From Alphaproteobacteria bacterium (GTDB lineage Bacteria; Pseudomonadota; Alphaproteobacteria; Elsterales; Elsteraceae), in assembly GCA_013297545.1 (NCBI GenBank), contig JAAFHH010000107.1:1-8482 (forward strand): a stretch of DNA of 8,482 nt, written 5' to 3'. Shown piece by piece: positions 1-6,445 of the stretch. The position numbers and the translations under genes are program-made. The stretch's first letter is position 1; the number at the start of each line of letters is the position of its first letter. Under the pieces are notes generated by a model that saw only the letters and a program-made list of their open reading frames with translations, ran no database searches and was not told the origin of the DNA.

Positions 1-9
1 CCCTCCCAC

Positions 10-33
10 CCTCCCCCCGCTTGCGGGGGGAGG
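10..33 (-). terminator. GC-rich hairpin downstream of gpmI, probable terminator
   Basis: CCTCCCCCCGC at 10-20 is the exact reverse complement of GCGGGGGGAGG at 23-33, giving an 11-bp stem around TT (in practice a 10-bp stem with a CTTG loop). It begins 27 bp beyond the gpmI stop codon, in the direction of gpmI transcription. No T-tract follows on either strand, so it is not a textbook intrinsic terminator. Similar C-rich stems with a GCTTGC apex are common between genes in alphaproteobacteria, so it may instead be one copy of a dispersed intergenic repeat. The structure is seen directly; the terminator role is inferred from position. Confidence 0.6.
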
Positions 34-60
34 AGCCATGTGGTGTCGCAGGACAGAGCC

Positions 61-1617
61 TCACAGCGCCCGAAGCAGCGACCGCCCCGTCATGGCGGGC
101 GGCACGCCAAGGCCCATCAGCTCGAGGAGGGTCGGCGCCACGTCGGCCAGCCGACCATCGACCAACCGGCGGTCGCCCGTGTGACCGGCCAGCAGGATCG
201 GCACCGGGTTCAGCGTGTGGGCGGTGTGCGGGCCTGATGTCTCGGGATCCCACATCTGTTCGGCGTTGCCGTGATCCGCCGTCACCACGATCACGCCACC
301 CGCCGCCTCAACGGCCGCGACCACCCGGCCGAGGCAGCGATCAACGCATTCGACCGCGACCACGGCAGCCTCAAACACCCCGGAGTGACCAACCTGATCG
401 GTGTTGGCAAAATTCAGCACCACGAGGTCGAAGGTACCAGAGCCGATCGCCGCCACCACCTTGTCGGTCACCTCAACCGCGGACATCTCGGGTGCCAGAT
501 CGTATGTCGCGACCTTGGGCGACGGCACCAGGATGCGGTCTTCGCCGTCGAACACGGTTTCTTCGCCGCCGTTGAAGAAGAAGGTGACGTGGGCATACTT
601 CTCGGTCTCGGCGATGCGCAGCTGACGCTTACCGGCGGCCGCCACCACTTGACCGAGCGTGACCTCCAGCCGCTCCGGCGGAAAGGCGGTGTCGACGAAG
701 GCGTTCAGCGCGGTTGAGTATTCGACCATGCCAACCGCGTGCGCGATCTGCGGCAGCACTGGCCGGCTGAAGCCGGTGAAGGCTGGATCTAACAGCGCAT
801 GCAAGATCTCACGCGCACGGTCGGCCCGGAAGTTCGCGAACACGATGCCGTCGCCGTCTCGTATGCCGGGATAGCCGTTGAGGACGGTCGGGCGGATGAA
901 TTCGTCCGTCTCCCCACGCCCGTAGCCGGCTTGGATCGCGGCCGCGGCATCGGATGCCCCCTCGCCTTTGGCCAGCACCAGCGCCTGCCAGGCGGCCTCC
1001 ACCCGGTCCCAGCGTTGGTCACGGTCGAGGGCGTAGAACCGGCCGATCACGGTGCCGATCGTCACACCGGGCACACCGCCGAGTGCCGCCGCAACCGCAG
1101 CGAGGTAGCCGGCCGCACTCTGGGGTGGGGTGTCACGCCCATCGGTGAACGCGTGCAGCACGACACGCACCCCCGCCGCGGCGAGGGATTTGGCTAGCGC
1201 CACTATGTGGCTCTGGTGGCTGTGCACCCCGCCGGGCGAGACGAGGCCAAGCAGATGACACGCCCCGCCGGTCGTTTGGAGGGCGGCGCGCAGCCGATCG
1301 AACGCCGGTCGGTCGATCAAAGTCCCATCGCTGACGGCCTGATCGAGGCGCGGCAAGTCCTGCATCACCACCCGGCCAGCACCGAGGTTGGTATGGCCAA
1401 CTTCCGAATTGCCCATCTGGCCCGCTGGCAAGCCGACATGGTGTTCGGACGCCTGCAGCTGAGCACCGGTGGCCGCGGCCATCAGCCGGTCAAACACCGG
1501 GGTGTTCGCCGCCGCAATCGCGTTGGTCGGCCCTGGTGGTGCTAGCCCCCAGCCATCGAGTATGGTCAAAACGACGGGGCGCGGGGGCGGTGCAGCGGGC
1601 ATCGTAGTCACGTCCAT
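61..1617 (-). CDS. gpmI: 2,3-bisphosphoglycerate-independent phosphoglycerate mutase
   Basis: This cytoplasmic enzyme interconverts 3-phosphoglycerate and 2-phosphoglycerate in glycolysis and gluconeogenesis, using two Mn ions and a phosphoserine intermediate. The 518-residue product has the usual length of the family and both domains. In the alkaline-phosphatase-like domain Asp21 lies in LDGWG, the nucleophile Ser71 in GQMGNSEVGH, Lys340 in EKYAHVTFFFNGG, Asp407 and His411 in NTDQVGHSG, Asp448 and His449 in TADHGN, and His467 in HTAHT. The mutase domain carries HSH (132-134), TDGRDTPP (158-165), RFYALDRDQRWDR (193-205) and FRADRARE (263-270). All expected catalytic and metal ligands are present. 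One small oddity is NTDQVGH where NPDMVGH or NADMVGH is usual. ATG at 1617 is used as the start; Met6 (1602) is an alternative, because neither start has a clear Shine-Dalgarno sequence. It is transcribed divergently from the response regulator, and a hairpin follows its stop. Confidence 0.97.
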   Translation of the reverse strand: MDVTTMPAAPPPRPVVLTILDGWGLAPPGPTNAIAAANTPVFDRLMAAATGAQLQASEHHVGLPAGQMGNSEVGHTNLGAGRVVMQDLPRLDQAVSDGTLIDRPAFDRLRAALQTTGGACHLLGLVSPGGVHSHQSHIVALAKSLAAAGVRVVLHAFTDGRDTPPQSAAGYLAAVAAALGGVPGVTIGTVIGRFYALDRDQRWDRVEAAWQALVLAKGEGASDAAAAIQAGYGRGETDEFIRPTVLNGYPGIRDGDGIVFANFRADRAREILHALLDPAFTGFSRPVLPQIAHAVGMVEYSTALNAFVDTAFPPERLEVTLGQVVAAAGKRQLRIAETEKYAHVTFFFNGGEETVFDGEDRILVPSPKVATYDLAPEMSAVEVTDKVVAAIGSGTFDLVVLNFANTDQVGHSGVFEAAVVAVECVDRCLGRVVAAVEAAGGVIVVTADHGNAEQMWDPETSGPHTAHTLNPVPILLAGHTGDRRLVDGRLADVAPTLLELMGLGVPPAMTGRSLLRAL

Positions 1618-1691
1618 CGGTGAATTGGGTCGCCCGCAGTGTAGGCAGCACGACGGACGGCGACCAGTGTGGAACTGAAGGTGGTGGGGCC
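1618..1691. promoter_or_regulatory. Divergent spacer between gpmI and the response regulator
   Basis: This 74-bp gap separates two outward-facing genes, so promoters for both should lie here or inside the gene starts. I see no clear sigma70-type -35/-10 pair. The only good element is a purine run, GAAGG at 1677-1681 followed by GGTGGGG, which can serve as ribosome binding site for the ATG at 1692. No convincing direct or inverted repeat that could be a binding site for the adjacent regulator is apparent. The promoter role is inferred from gene orientation alone. Confidence 0.35.
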
Positions 1692-2357
1692 ATGCGGGTG
1701 TTACTGGTTGAAGACGAGGTCGAGCTGGCGGCGATCATCGCGTCCGCCCTGCAACGGGCTGGTGTTGCGGTCGATCTCGTGGAGGATTGCAGCAGCGCCG
1801 ACGCCGCCTGGGCCGCCGTGCGCTACGACGCCGCAGTGATTGACCGCGGCCTGCCTGACGGCGACGGGCTCGATCTGATCAAGCAGCGCCGGGATACCGG
1901 CGACCGGACACCGGTGATCATCTTGACCGCGCGCGACGCCGTCGCCGATCGCATCGCCGGGCTGAACGCCGGCGCCGACGACTATCTGCTGAAGCCGTTT
2001 GATATGGGCGAGCTGATCGCGCGCGTGCACGCCGTGCTGCGCCGGCCGCGCGATGGCTTAGGCGCCGTCTTGCGTTCCGGCAACATCGCACTCGACACGC
2101 TCGACCGTTCGGTCAGCGTGGAGGGGCGCCCAGTGCAGATGACCCGGCGCGAACTCGGCCTGCTCGAGCTGTTGATGCGCCGGGAGGGCCGCGTGGTCGC
2201 GAAGGCCGCGATCGAGGAATCGCTCTACAGCCAGAATGACGAGGTCTCGGGCAACAGCATCGAAGTGGCGGTCCACCGCTTGCGCCGCCGGCTCGAGGAC
2301 AGTGGCTCGACCGTGGGCGTGCGCACCGTGCGAGGGGTCGGCTATTTCCTCTCCTGA
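1692..2357 (+). CDS. OmpR/PhoB-family two-component response regulator
   Basis: This is a DNA-binding transcription regulator activated by phosphorylation, 221 residues long, typical for the family. The receiver domain (about 1-117) has the acidic pair Glu7/Asp8 in LLVEDE, the phospho-acceptor Asp51 in AVIDRGLPDGDGL, Thr79 in ILTARD, and Lys101 in LLKPFD. The C-terminal winged-helix domain (about 126-221) has the familiar TRRELGLLELLMRREGRVV block, the recognition-helix segment NSIEVAVHRLRRRLE (188-202) and the final RTVRGVGYFLS. The reading frame is open from 1620, but ATG at 1692 is chosen because the receiver motif begins at its first residue and GAAGG lies 10 nt upstream. The sequence style resembles the QseB/PmrA/TctD branch, but the ligand and target genes cannot be read from sequence. 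The kinase gene starts 22 nt after its stop, so the two are very likely co-transcribed. Confidence 0.95.
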   Translation: MRVLLVEDEVELAAIIASALQRAGVAVDLVEDCSSADAAWAAVRYDAAVIDRGLPDGDGLDLIKQRRDTGDRTPVIILTARDAVADRIAGLNAGADDYLLKPFDMGELIARVHAVLRRPRDGLGAVLRSGNIALDTLDRSVSVEGRPVQMTRRELGLLELLMRREGRVVAKAAIEESLYSQNDEVSGNSIEVAVHRLRRRLEDSGSTVGVRTVRGVGYFLS

Positions 2358-2379
2358 GCTCCGCGCCAAGCGTCCGCAG

Positions 2380-3798
2380 GTGTTCGGATCGCTCGAATCG
2401 CGTCTGGCAGCGCAGCTGCTCGCCGTCACTCTCGGGTTCATGGCGATCGCAAGTCTGGTGCTGGTCTGGCAATTGCGCTCCACCTCCGATGCCTACGGCC
2501 ACGCCTCGTTGGTCGATCAGATCGAAGACGTGCGTCCGCTGCTTGAGGTGCTGCGCCGCGATGGCATGGCAGCCCTGCCGGATCAGCTGCTGCCAGCCTA
2601 TCGGCGCGGCTCGCTCCAGCTGGTCATGACCGATGCGAACGGGCGCGTGCTGGTCTCGATCCCCGACAGTGCGGCCCAGTCCCTCGCCCCTTTGCTGAGC
2701 CAACAGCGCGTCGACATCACGATGCGCGATGTCGACGGCAGTGTGACCGGGCAGCCGCAGACGGCGTTGACCCGGCGCATGCGCTCCGGCGGGGACGTCG
2801 TGCTGGTGACCGCCGCCCAGAGCCGCCCGGCAGAGCGCCTGCTGCTCGACCAGGTCGTCGACGACAAGCTGACGGAGCTTGCGATCATCCTGCTGCCGAT
2901 CTTGGCGCTCGCCGGCTTGATCGGTGTCAGCTCAATCCGGCAGGCCTTGAAACCGCTTGGCGAGGTCGCGCGGCGCGCGTCCGCGATCGGGCCGCTGCGC
3001 GCCGATCTGCGCTTGCCGATCACCGGCGTGCCCGCGGAAGTCGTGCCGTTGGTCGTGGCGGTCAACGGCGCGCTCGATCGCTTGGAAGATGGGTTTGCCT
3101 TTCAACGCCGGTTCACAGCCGATGCCGCCCACCAGCTGCGCACCCCGCTCGCGGTGATCGCAGCCCGGCTCGACAATCTGCCGCCGTTCGAAGGCCAGCC
3201 GCAGCTGAAGGCCGATGTCCGGCGCATGAGCCGCCTGGTCGGCCAATTGCTGGCCGTCGCCCGCCTAGAGGACAGCACCCTCGACGTCGAACGGCCGTTG
3301 GCCCTCAACGCCTTCGCAGCCGACGTGGTCGGGCGGCTCGCACCGCTGGCGTTGAAACAGCATCGGGAACTGGCGTTTCTACCGCACCCCGGCGACCCGG
3401 TGGTCGCGGGGGATGGTGCGGCGCTGGCCGAAGCGCTGAGCAATTTGATCGAAAACGCGATCAACTGGTCGCCCGCGGGATCGGTCGTTGAGATCGATGT
3501 CCTGCCCCAAGCGGTGCGCGTGCTCGACCGCGGACCGGGGGTGGCGGACAGTGAGAAAGCTGCGATCTTTGCGCGCTTTCGGCGCAGCCGCTCGGAACGG
3601 CCAGGTGAGCTACCCCATGGTGGTGCCGGGCTTGGGCTTGGCATTGCGCTTGAAATCATGCGCCGACACCGCGGATCGGTCACCGTCAACGACCGCGCCG
3701 GCGGCGGGGCGATCTTCCAGCTGCGCTTTCCGGCTCAGAGCGCCAATCCGGCGAGCACCGACTCCAAACGCGCCCGATTGACGCCGAAATCGGAATAA
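2380..3798 (+). CDS. Membrane sensor histidine kinase, partner of the upstream regulator
   Basis: This inner-membrane kinase autophosphorylates on histidine and passes phosphate to the regulator encoded just before it. The 472-residue product has a first membrane segment at about 12-32, a periplasmic sensor of about 130 residues, a second membrane segment at about 167-187 (AIILLPILALAGLIGV), a HAMP-like linker (about 188-238), a HisKA domain with His251 in FTADAAHQLRTPL, and a HATPase domain with N box NLIENAINWS (355-364), G1 box DRGPGV (383-388) and G2 box GAGLGLGIA (415-423). All catalytic motifs are intact. GTG at 2380 is chosen as start because it puts the first membrane helix about a dozen residues in, with no ATG until 2440; there is no good Shine-Dalgarno sequence, so coupling to the upstream stop (2355-2357) is likely. 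The last 21 codons overlap the opposing DUF1499 gene and lie beyond the final conserved strand (FQLRFPA). The sensed signal is unknown. Confidence 0.93.
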   Translation: MFGSLESRLAAQLLAVTLGFMAIASLVLVWQLRSTSDAYGHASLVDQIEDVRPLLEVLRRDGMAALPDQLLPAYRRGSLQLVMTDANGRVLVSIPDSAAQSLAPLLSQQRVDITMRDVDGSVTGQPQTALTRRMRSGGDVVLVTAAQSRPAERLLLDQVVDDKLTELAIILLPILALAGLIGVSSIRQALKPLGEVARRASAIGPLRADLRLPITGVPAEVVPLVVAVNGALDRLEDGFAFQRRFTADAAHQLRTPLAVIAARLDNLPPFEGQPQLKADVRRMSRLVGQLLAVARLEDSTLDVERPLALNAFAADVVGRLAPLALKQHRELAFLPHPGDPVVAGDGAALAEALSNLIENAINWSPAGSVVEIDVLPQAVRVLDRGPGVADSEKAAIFARFRRSRSERPGELPHGGAGLGLGIALEIMRRHRGSVTVNDRAGGGAIFQLRFPAQSANPASTDSKRARLTPKSE

Positions 3799-4118
3799 CC
3801 GACGCGGGAGACCGAATAGAGCGCGGGTGATGACGCACCGTCCCCAAGGTCGAACGCTTCGGCGGCGATATCATCGACGAACTGGAACACCCGGCTGCGC
3901 TGGATGAACGCAAGCCGTCGCCCTTCGCGCGCCACCGGCGTGGTGCGCGGCAAGGCGGAGAGCACCATCGCCAAGCGATCGGCGAGTGCGTCAGCGCTGA
4001 TCGCAAACCGCGGAGCAGGTGCGTCCGGCGATGCAGTCGTCACCCCGGGCGGGGCGATCAACCACCGGCTCGGGCGGTTGGGCGGTATCAGGCGCCAAAA
4101 GTCCACCAGGCCGGTCAT
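3735..4118 (-). CDS. DUF1499 family protein
   Basis: This is a 127-residue protein of unknown biochemical function. The C-terminal half carries the hallmarks of DUF1499: RSRVFQFVDDI (74-84) and SVSRVGYSDFGVNRARLE (102-119), followed by a short helix. The N-terminal part (RPSRWLIAPPG, 15-25) also fits the family. No signal peptide or membrane segment is evident. ATG at 4116-4118 is chosen because it overlaps the TGA stop of the upstream TPR gene (ATGA, 4115-4118), the usual signature of translational coupling; upstream in-frame ATG codons would lie inside that gene. The 3' end overlaps the histidine kinase gene by 64 bp on the opposite strand, and that overlap encodes the conserved GYSDFGVNR motif. 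Family assignment is from motif recognition; no role can be stated. Confidence 0.85.
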   Translation of the reverse strand: MTGLVDFWRLIPPNRPSRWLIAPPGVTTASPDAPAPRFAISADALADRLAMVLSALPRTTPVAREGRRLAFIQRSRVFQFVDDIAAEAFDLGDGASSPALYSVSRVGYSDFGVNRARLESVLAGLAL

Positions 4119-5755
4119 GCGCCGCCCCGCTTGATGTTCACCAGACGCACCATCGCGGCGGTCAGCCCAGCATCGGCTTCGGCCCGGTGCGCCAAGGGAC
4201 CCGACCACGGCCCATCCAGAGGTGGCGCGGTATGGACATCCACCACCACCGCCTCGGGCCCATCCATGGCAATATCCAGCATCGCAACATCAACACCAAG
4301 TTTCGCCACAAACTGATAGAGCGCATCGGACGCCACCCCCGTTGGCGCCTCGGCCGGCTTACTGAGGAAGCGCTGTTCTTCGGCACGCAAACGTTCATCA
4401 GCGATCAACGCCTGCCCAGAGGGGTCGACCAAGTGCGCGCGCGAGGCCAGCAGGCGATAGGGCCGGAGCTCGCCACCGATCAGTGCCAAGCGGTAGATGC
4501 GCAGTACCCCGTCGGGACTGGCGAGTGCGGGTGCTGGCGTGGTGTCGTACTCCGCCAACTGCAGCTGGATCTGTATTTGATTGGCAACTTCCGCGTTCGG
4601 CACCATCACCCATTGGCGGACGGAGGTTAGGCCAACCGGGCGCACCCACAGCGGAAACGGACCATTCGCGACATCGTGTGCCGCCACCCGGGTGACGATG
4701 AGGGTCCGCAGCCGATCAATACCAGCGCTGCGCGCGCGGATCTGCTCGCGCGTCAGCTGCTTGGCCGGATCGGGCGGCGTGATCGTCGGCAGCCCTAGGC
4801 GCGCGACCACCTGCTGGGCCAACCCCAGCAGCGGATGATTGGCGTAGGGCAGCGCAACGACGAGGATGTCGTTCGGCGGCAAGGCTGGGGGCAGTGCTTC
4901 TTCACCCTCGATCAACACGAGGCGCGTCACCGCAAAGTGGGTGGGCGCGAACAGCTGTGCGGAGGCAAAGCCACCCTCTGGCGCCTCTAGTACAAGCACG
5001 CGCGGCAAGTCCTTCTTGTGGACCGGCTCGACAAACAAGCGCTTGTGCCGAAACGCATCGAGACGCAACCGCTGCGCCGCCTGGATCTGGCCGTTCGCTT
5101 CGACCAGCGAGGCGAGATTGAGGCGCGCCTCAACCTGCTTCGGGTCCACGGCGATGGCGCGCTCATACCAGGTCGCCGCCTTCTGGATCTCCCCGCGGTT
5201 CTGGGCTGCGACACCCAGTGCCACCAGCGGCTCGACCGCTGTCGGGTGGCGGCGAATGACGTCTTGCATCAGCGACTCAGCGCCCGGGACATCACCGCGA
5301 TCGAACAGCACATTCGCCAGCGAGACGCCCAAAATCGGCAGCTGCGGGTTCTGTTCCCAGGCCCTGCGGTAGCACCCTTCTGCATTCGAGCGGTCGCCGA
5401 TCCGCTGAAACGATCCGCCCAACCGATGCCAAATCAGAGGGTTGTTCGGTCGTGCCTTCAGGCACTGCTGCAACACGGCAATCGATTCCGTAAGATTGCC
5501 GTCGTCCTCCAACAGACCGCTCAGATTGATGTAGGCCTCGGTCAAGAACGGGTCGAGGTTGATGATCTTGCGATACTCCTCCTGCGCATCGTCGATCCGG
5601 CCGAGTGCTTGCAAGCAGAACGCTTGGCCGAATTGGGCTGGGCGCTGCTCTGGATCGCGGGCGAGAATGGTCCTGAACGCCGCCAGAGCCGCAGCGTAGT
5701 TACCAGCTTTCTGAAGGCTCAGTGCGTCTTCGACGAGTTCATGAATCGTTGGCAT
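4115..5755 (-). CDS. TPR protein with ATP-grasp-like C-terminal domain
   Basis: The 546-residue protein has two parts. Residues 4 to about 238 are seven tetratricopeptide repeats with exact 34-residue spacing: the closing proline recurs at 35, 69, 103, 137, 171 and 205, and each unit has the G-x-x-x-x-A pattern (GNYAAAL, GRIDDAQ, GEIQKAA). TPRs usually bind other proteins. Residues about 250-520 resemble the C-terminal region of alphaproteobacterial TPR proteins that look like divergent ATP-grasp enzymes: PNDILVVALPYANHP (294-308), an NPP-like TPPDPAKQLTREQ (326-338), FPLWVRPVG (367-375), LRIYRLALIGGELRPYRLLA (418-437), AEEQRFL (458-464) and VAMLDIAM (490-497). Where ATP-grasp enzymes carry metal-binding E-x-N, this one reads D506-V-H508, so activity is uncertain. 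No signal peptide is seen, so it is probably cytoplasmic. AGGGG lies 5 nt before the ATG at 5755. The DUF1499 gene follows with a 4-bp overlap. The TPR call is firm; the ATP-grasp call is from remembered family patterns. Confidence 0.88.
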   Translation of the reverse strand: MPTIHELVEDALSLQKAGNYAAALAAFRTILARDPEQRPAQFGQAFCLQALGRIDDAQEEYRKIINLDPFLTEAYINLSGLLEDDGNLTESIAVLQQCLKARPNNPLIWHRLGGSFQRIGDRSNAEGCYRRAWEQNPQLPILGVSLANVLFDRGDVPGAESLMQDVIRRHPTAVEPLVALGVAAQNRGEIQKAATWYERAIAVDPKQVEARLNLASLVEANGQIQAAQRLRLDAFRHKRLFVEPVHKKDLPRVLVLEAPEGGFASAQLFAPTHFAVTRLVLIEGEEALPPALPPNDILVVALPYANHPLLGLAQQVVARLGLPTITPPDPAKQLTREQIRARSAGIDRLRTLIVTRVAAHDVANGPFPLWVRPVGLTSVRQWVMVPNAEVANQIQIQLQLAEYDTTPAPALASPDGVLRIYRLALIGGELRPYRLLASRAHLVDPSGQALIADERLRAEEQRFLSKPAEAPTGVASDALYQFVAKLGVDVAMLDIAMDGPEAVVVDVHTAPPLDGPWSGPLAHRAEADAGLTAAMVRLVNIKRGGA

Positions 5756-5965
5756 AACGGCCCCTATCGCGTTGCACCGGCAGGATGCGCAGGACCGACC
5801 CTATCGGCAAGCGTCTGCGGCATTGATCGCAAGACATTCGTCACCACTTCGAGAATTCGCTTGCTGGCGGACCAAGACAGCGGCACGCTTCGTGTCTTCA
5901 AAGTGTCATCAATCCGACACAGAGGTGGACGACACCGCCCGAGGAGTCGGGATGAGGGGACCAAC
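5756..5965. promoter_or_regulatory. Divergent intergenic region, TPR gene / TerB-like gene
   Basis: This 210-bp gap lies between outward-facing genes and is the longest non-coding stretch in the window. It must hold the leader of the TPR gene (ribosome site AGGGG, 5761-5765) and that of the TerB-like gene (GAGGGGA, 5954-5960, 5 nt before ATG). CCCTATCG occurs twice in direct orientation (5762-5769 and 5799-5806). A set of GTGTC/GACAC words lies at 5892-5935. I cannot pick a convincing -35/-10 promoter on either strand. Frames that stay open through it show no family features and continue antisense through the neighbouring genes, so I see no extra gene here. Confidence 0.45.
5892..5935. repeat. 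Paired GTGTC / GACAC inverted words, possible operator
   Basis: GTGTC occurs at 5892-5896 and 5903-5907, and its reverse complement GACAC at 5916-5920 and 5931-5935. The inner pair forms a 5-bp inverted repeat with an 8-base spacer. The two GTGTC copies are 11 bp apart, about one helical turn; the GACAC copies are 15 bp apart. The set ends 30 bp before the TerB-like start codon, where an operator could sit. The repeats are seen directly, but five-base words are short and chance remains possible. No known regulator is recognised from them. Confidence 0.35.
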
Positions 5966-6391
5966 ATGGATCGGGACGACTCGGACGCATGGCCTGAACC
6001 GCAGCGGCTAAACGCTGGGTTATCAGGATTGCGCTTTCGCGACCGCACCGTGCTCGATGCGGTGACGGCAGCAGCAGCGCTGGTAGCACTCGCCGACAAC
6101 CAAGTGTGCCGCGCGGAAAAAGGCTGTGTCACCGAAGCGACGCGCAACTGCGCCGGGTTAACCGCGTTCGACGGGGTCGAAATCGCCGCCGCGTTTCAGC
6201 GCCACGCGGACACGATTCGCGCCAATCCGTGGGGGCGCGGCGAGGCACTCGACCTGGTCGCCCAAGTGCGCGGCAATCCATCGGCATGCTCCGCGGTGCT
6301 AGCAGTGGCCCAGCGTATGGCCGCAGCCGATGGTCCAACCTCCGAAGCCGAGCGGCTACAGGTGGAGGCGTTGGCAGAGATCTTGGCCTAG
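5966..6391 (+). CDS. TerB-like (tellurite resistance TerB family) protein
   Basis: The 141-residue, mostly helical protein has no signal peptide or membrane segment and is probably cytoplasmic. The family is recognised by two acidic signatures at matching positions of a helical bundle: ALVALADNQVCRAE (38-51, Asp44 and Glu51) and AAADGPTSEAE (119-129, Asp122 and Glu129), with LTAFDGVEIAAAF (65-77) between them. In the first signature the usual A-D-G is A-D-N. TerB-fold proteins bind metal ions, and alphaproteobacterial single-domain members are mostly of unknown role; a true tellurite function is not implied, since no other ter gene is nearby. The frame is open far upstream, but only from ATG 5966 does the sequence look like this family, and GAGGGGA sits 5 nt before it. 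The PAS_5 gene follows on the same strand after 54 bp and may be co-transcribed. Confidence 0.8.
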   Translation: MDRDDSDAWPEPQRLNAGLSGLRFRDRTVLDAVTAAAALVALADNQVCRAEKGCVTEATRNCAGLTAFDGVEIAAAFQRHADTIRANPWGRGEALDLVAQVRGNPSACSAVLAVAQRMAAADGPTSEAERLQVEALAEILA

Positions 6392-6410
6392 GGTGCCAGG
6401 GCTGGGTAGA

Positions 6411-6438
6411 CTCGTCGCTGGTTTCAGCGCCGCACGAG
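6411..6438 (+). other. Small hairpin in the leader of the PAS_5 gene
   Basis: CGCTG (6416-6420) and CAGCG (6425-6429) form a 5-bp stem with a GTTT loop. CTCGT (6411-6415) and ACGAG (6434-6438) extend it by 5 bp after a 4-nt bulge on the 3' side. It lies between the TerB-like stop and the PAS_5 start, ending 7 nt before the ATG at 6446. It would cover the only weak ribosome-binding candidate (GAG at 6436-6438). No T-tract follows, so it is a poor terminator. A role in translation of the PAS_5 gene is conceivable but unproven. Confidence 0.3.
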
Positions 6439-6445
6439 CACGCCC

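Noticed and set aside
2113..2703. 196-codon frame on minus, antisense to the regulator and kinase genes
   Set aside because: Its sequence is a shadow of two well-recognised genes on plus, without domain features of its own.
4019..4630. 203-codon open frame on plus, antisense to the TPR/ATP-grasp-like gene
   Set aside because: It has low-complexity Arg/Gly/Gln-rich composition and no domain; the opposite strand has a clear protein with a coupled downstream gene. Long antisense frames are expected at this GC content.
5018..5965. Upstream extension of the TerB-like frame, which is open back to 5018
   Set aside because: Most of it is antisense to the TPR repeats and shows no family similarity; the good ribosome site and the domain both point to ATG 5966.
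5764..6147. 127-codon frame on minus covering the divergent spacer
   Set aside because: It is Ser/Arg-rich without recognisable motifs, overlaps the TerB-like coding region, and would sit awkwardly just upstream of the TPR gene start.
5966..6391. Tellurite-resistance operon
   Set aside because: Only a TerB-like domain is present; no terC, terD, terA or terZ type gene is nearby, and the domain alone does not imply tellurite resistance.
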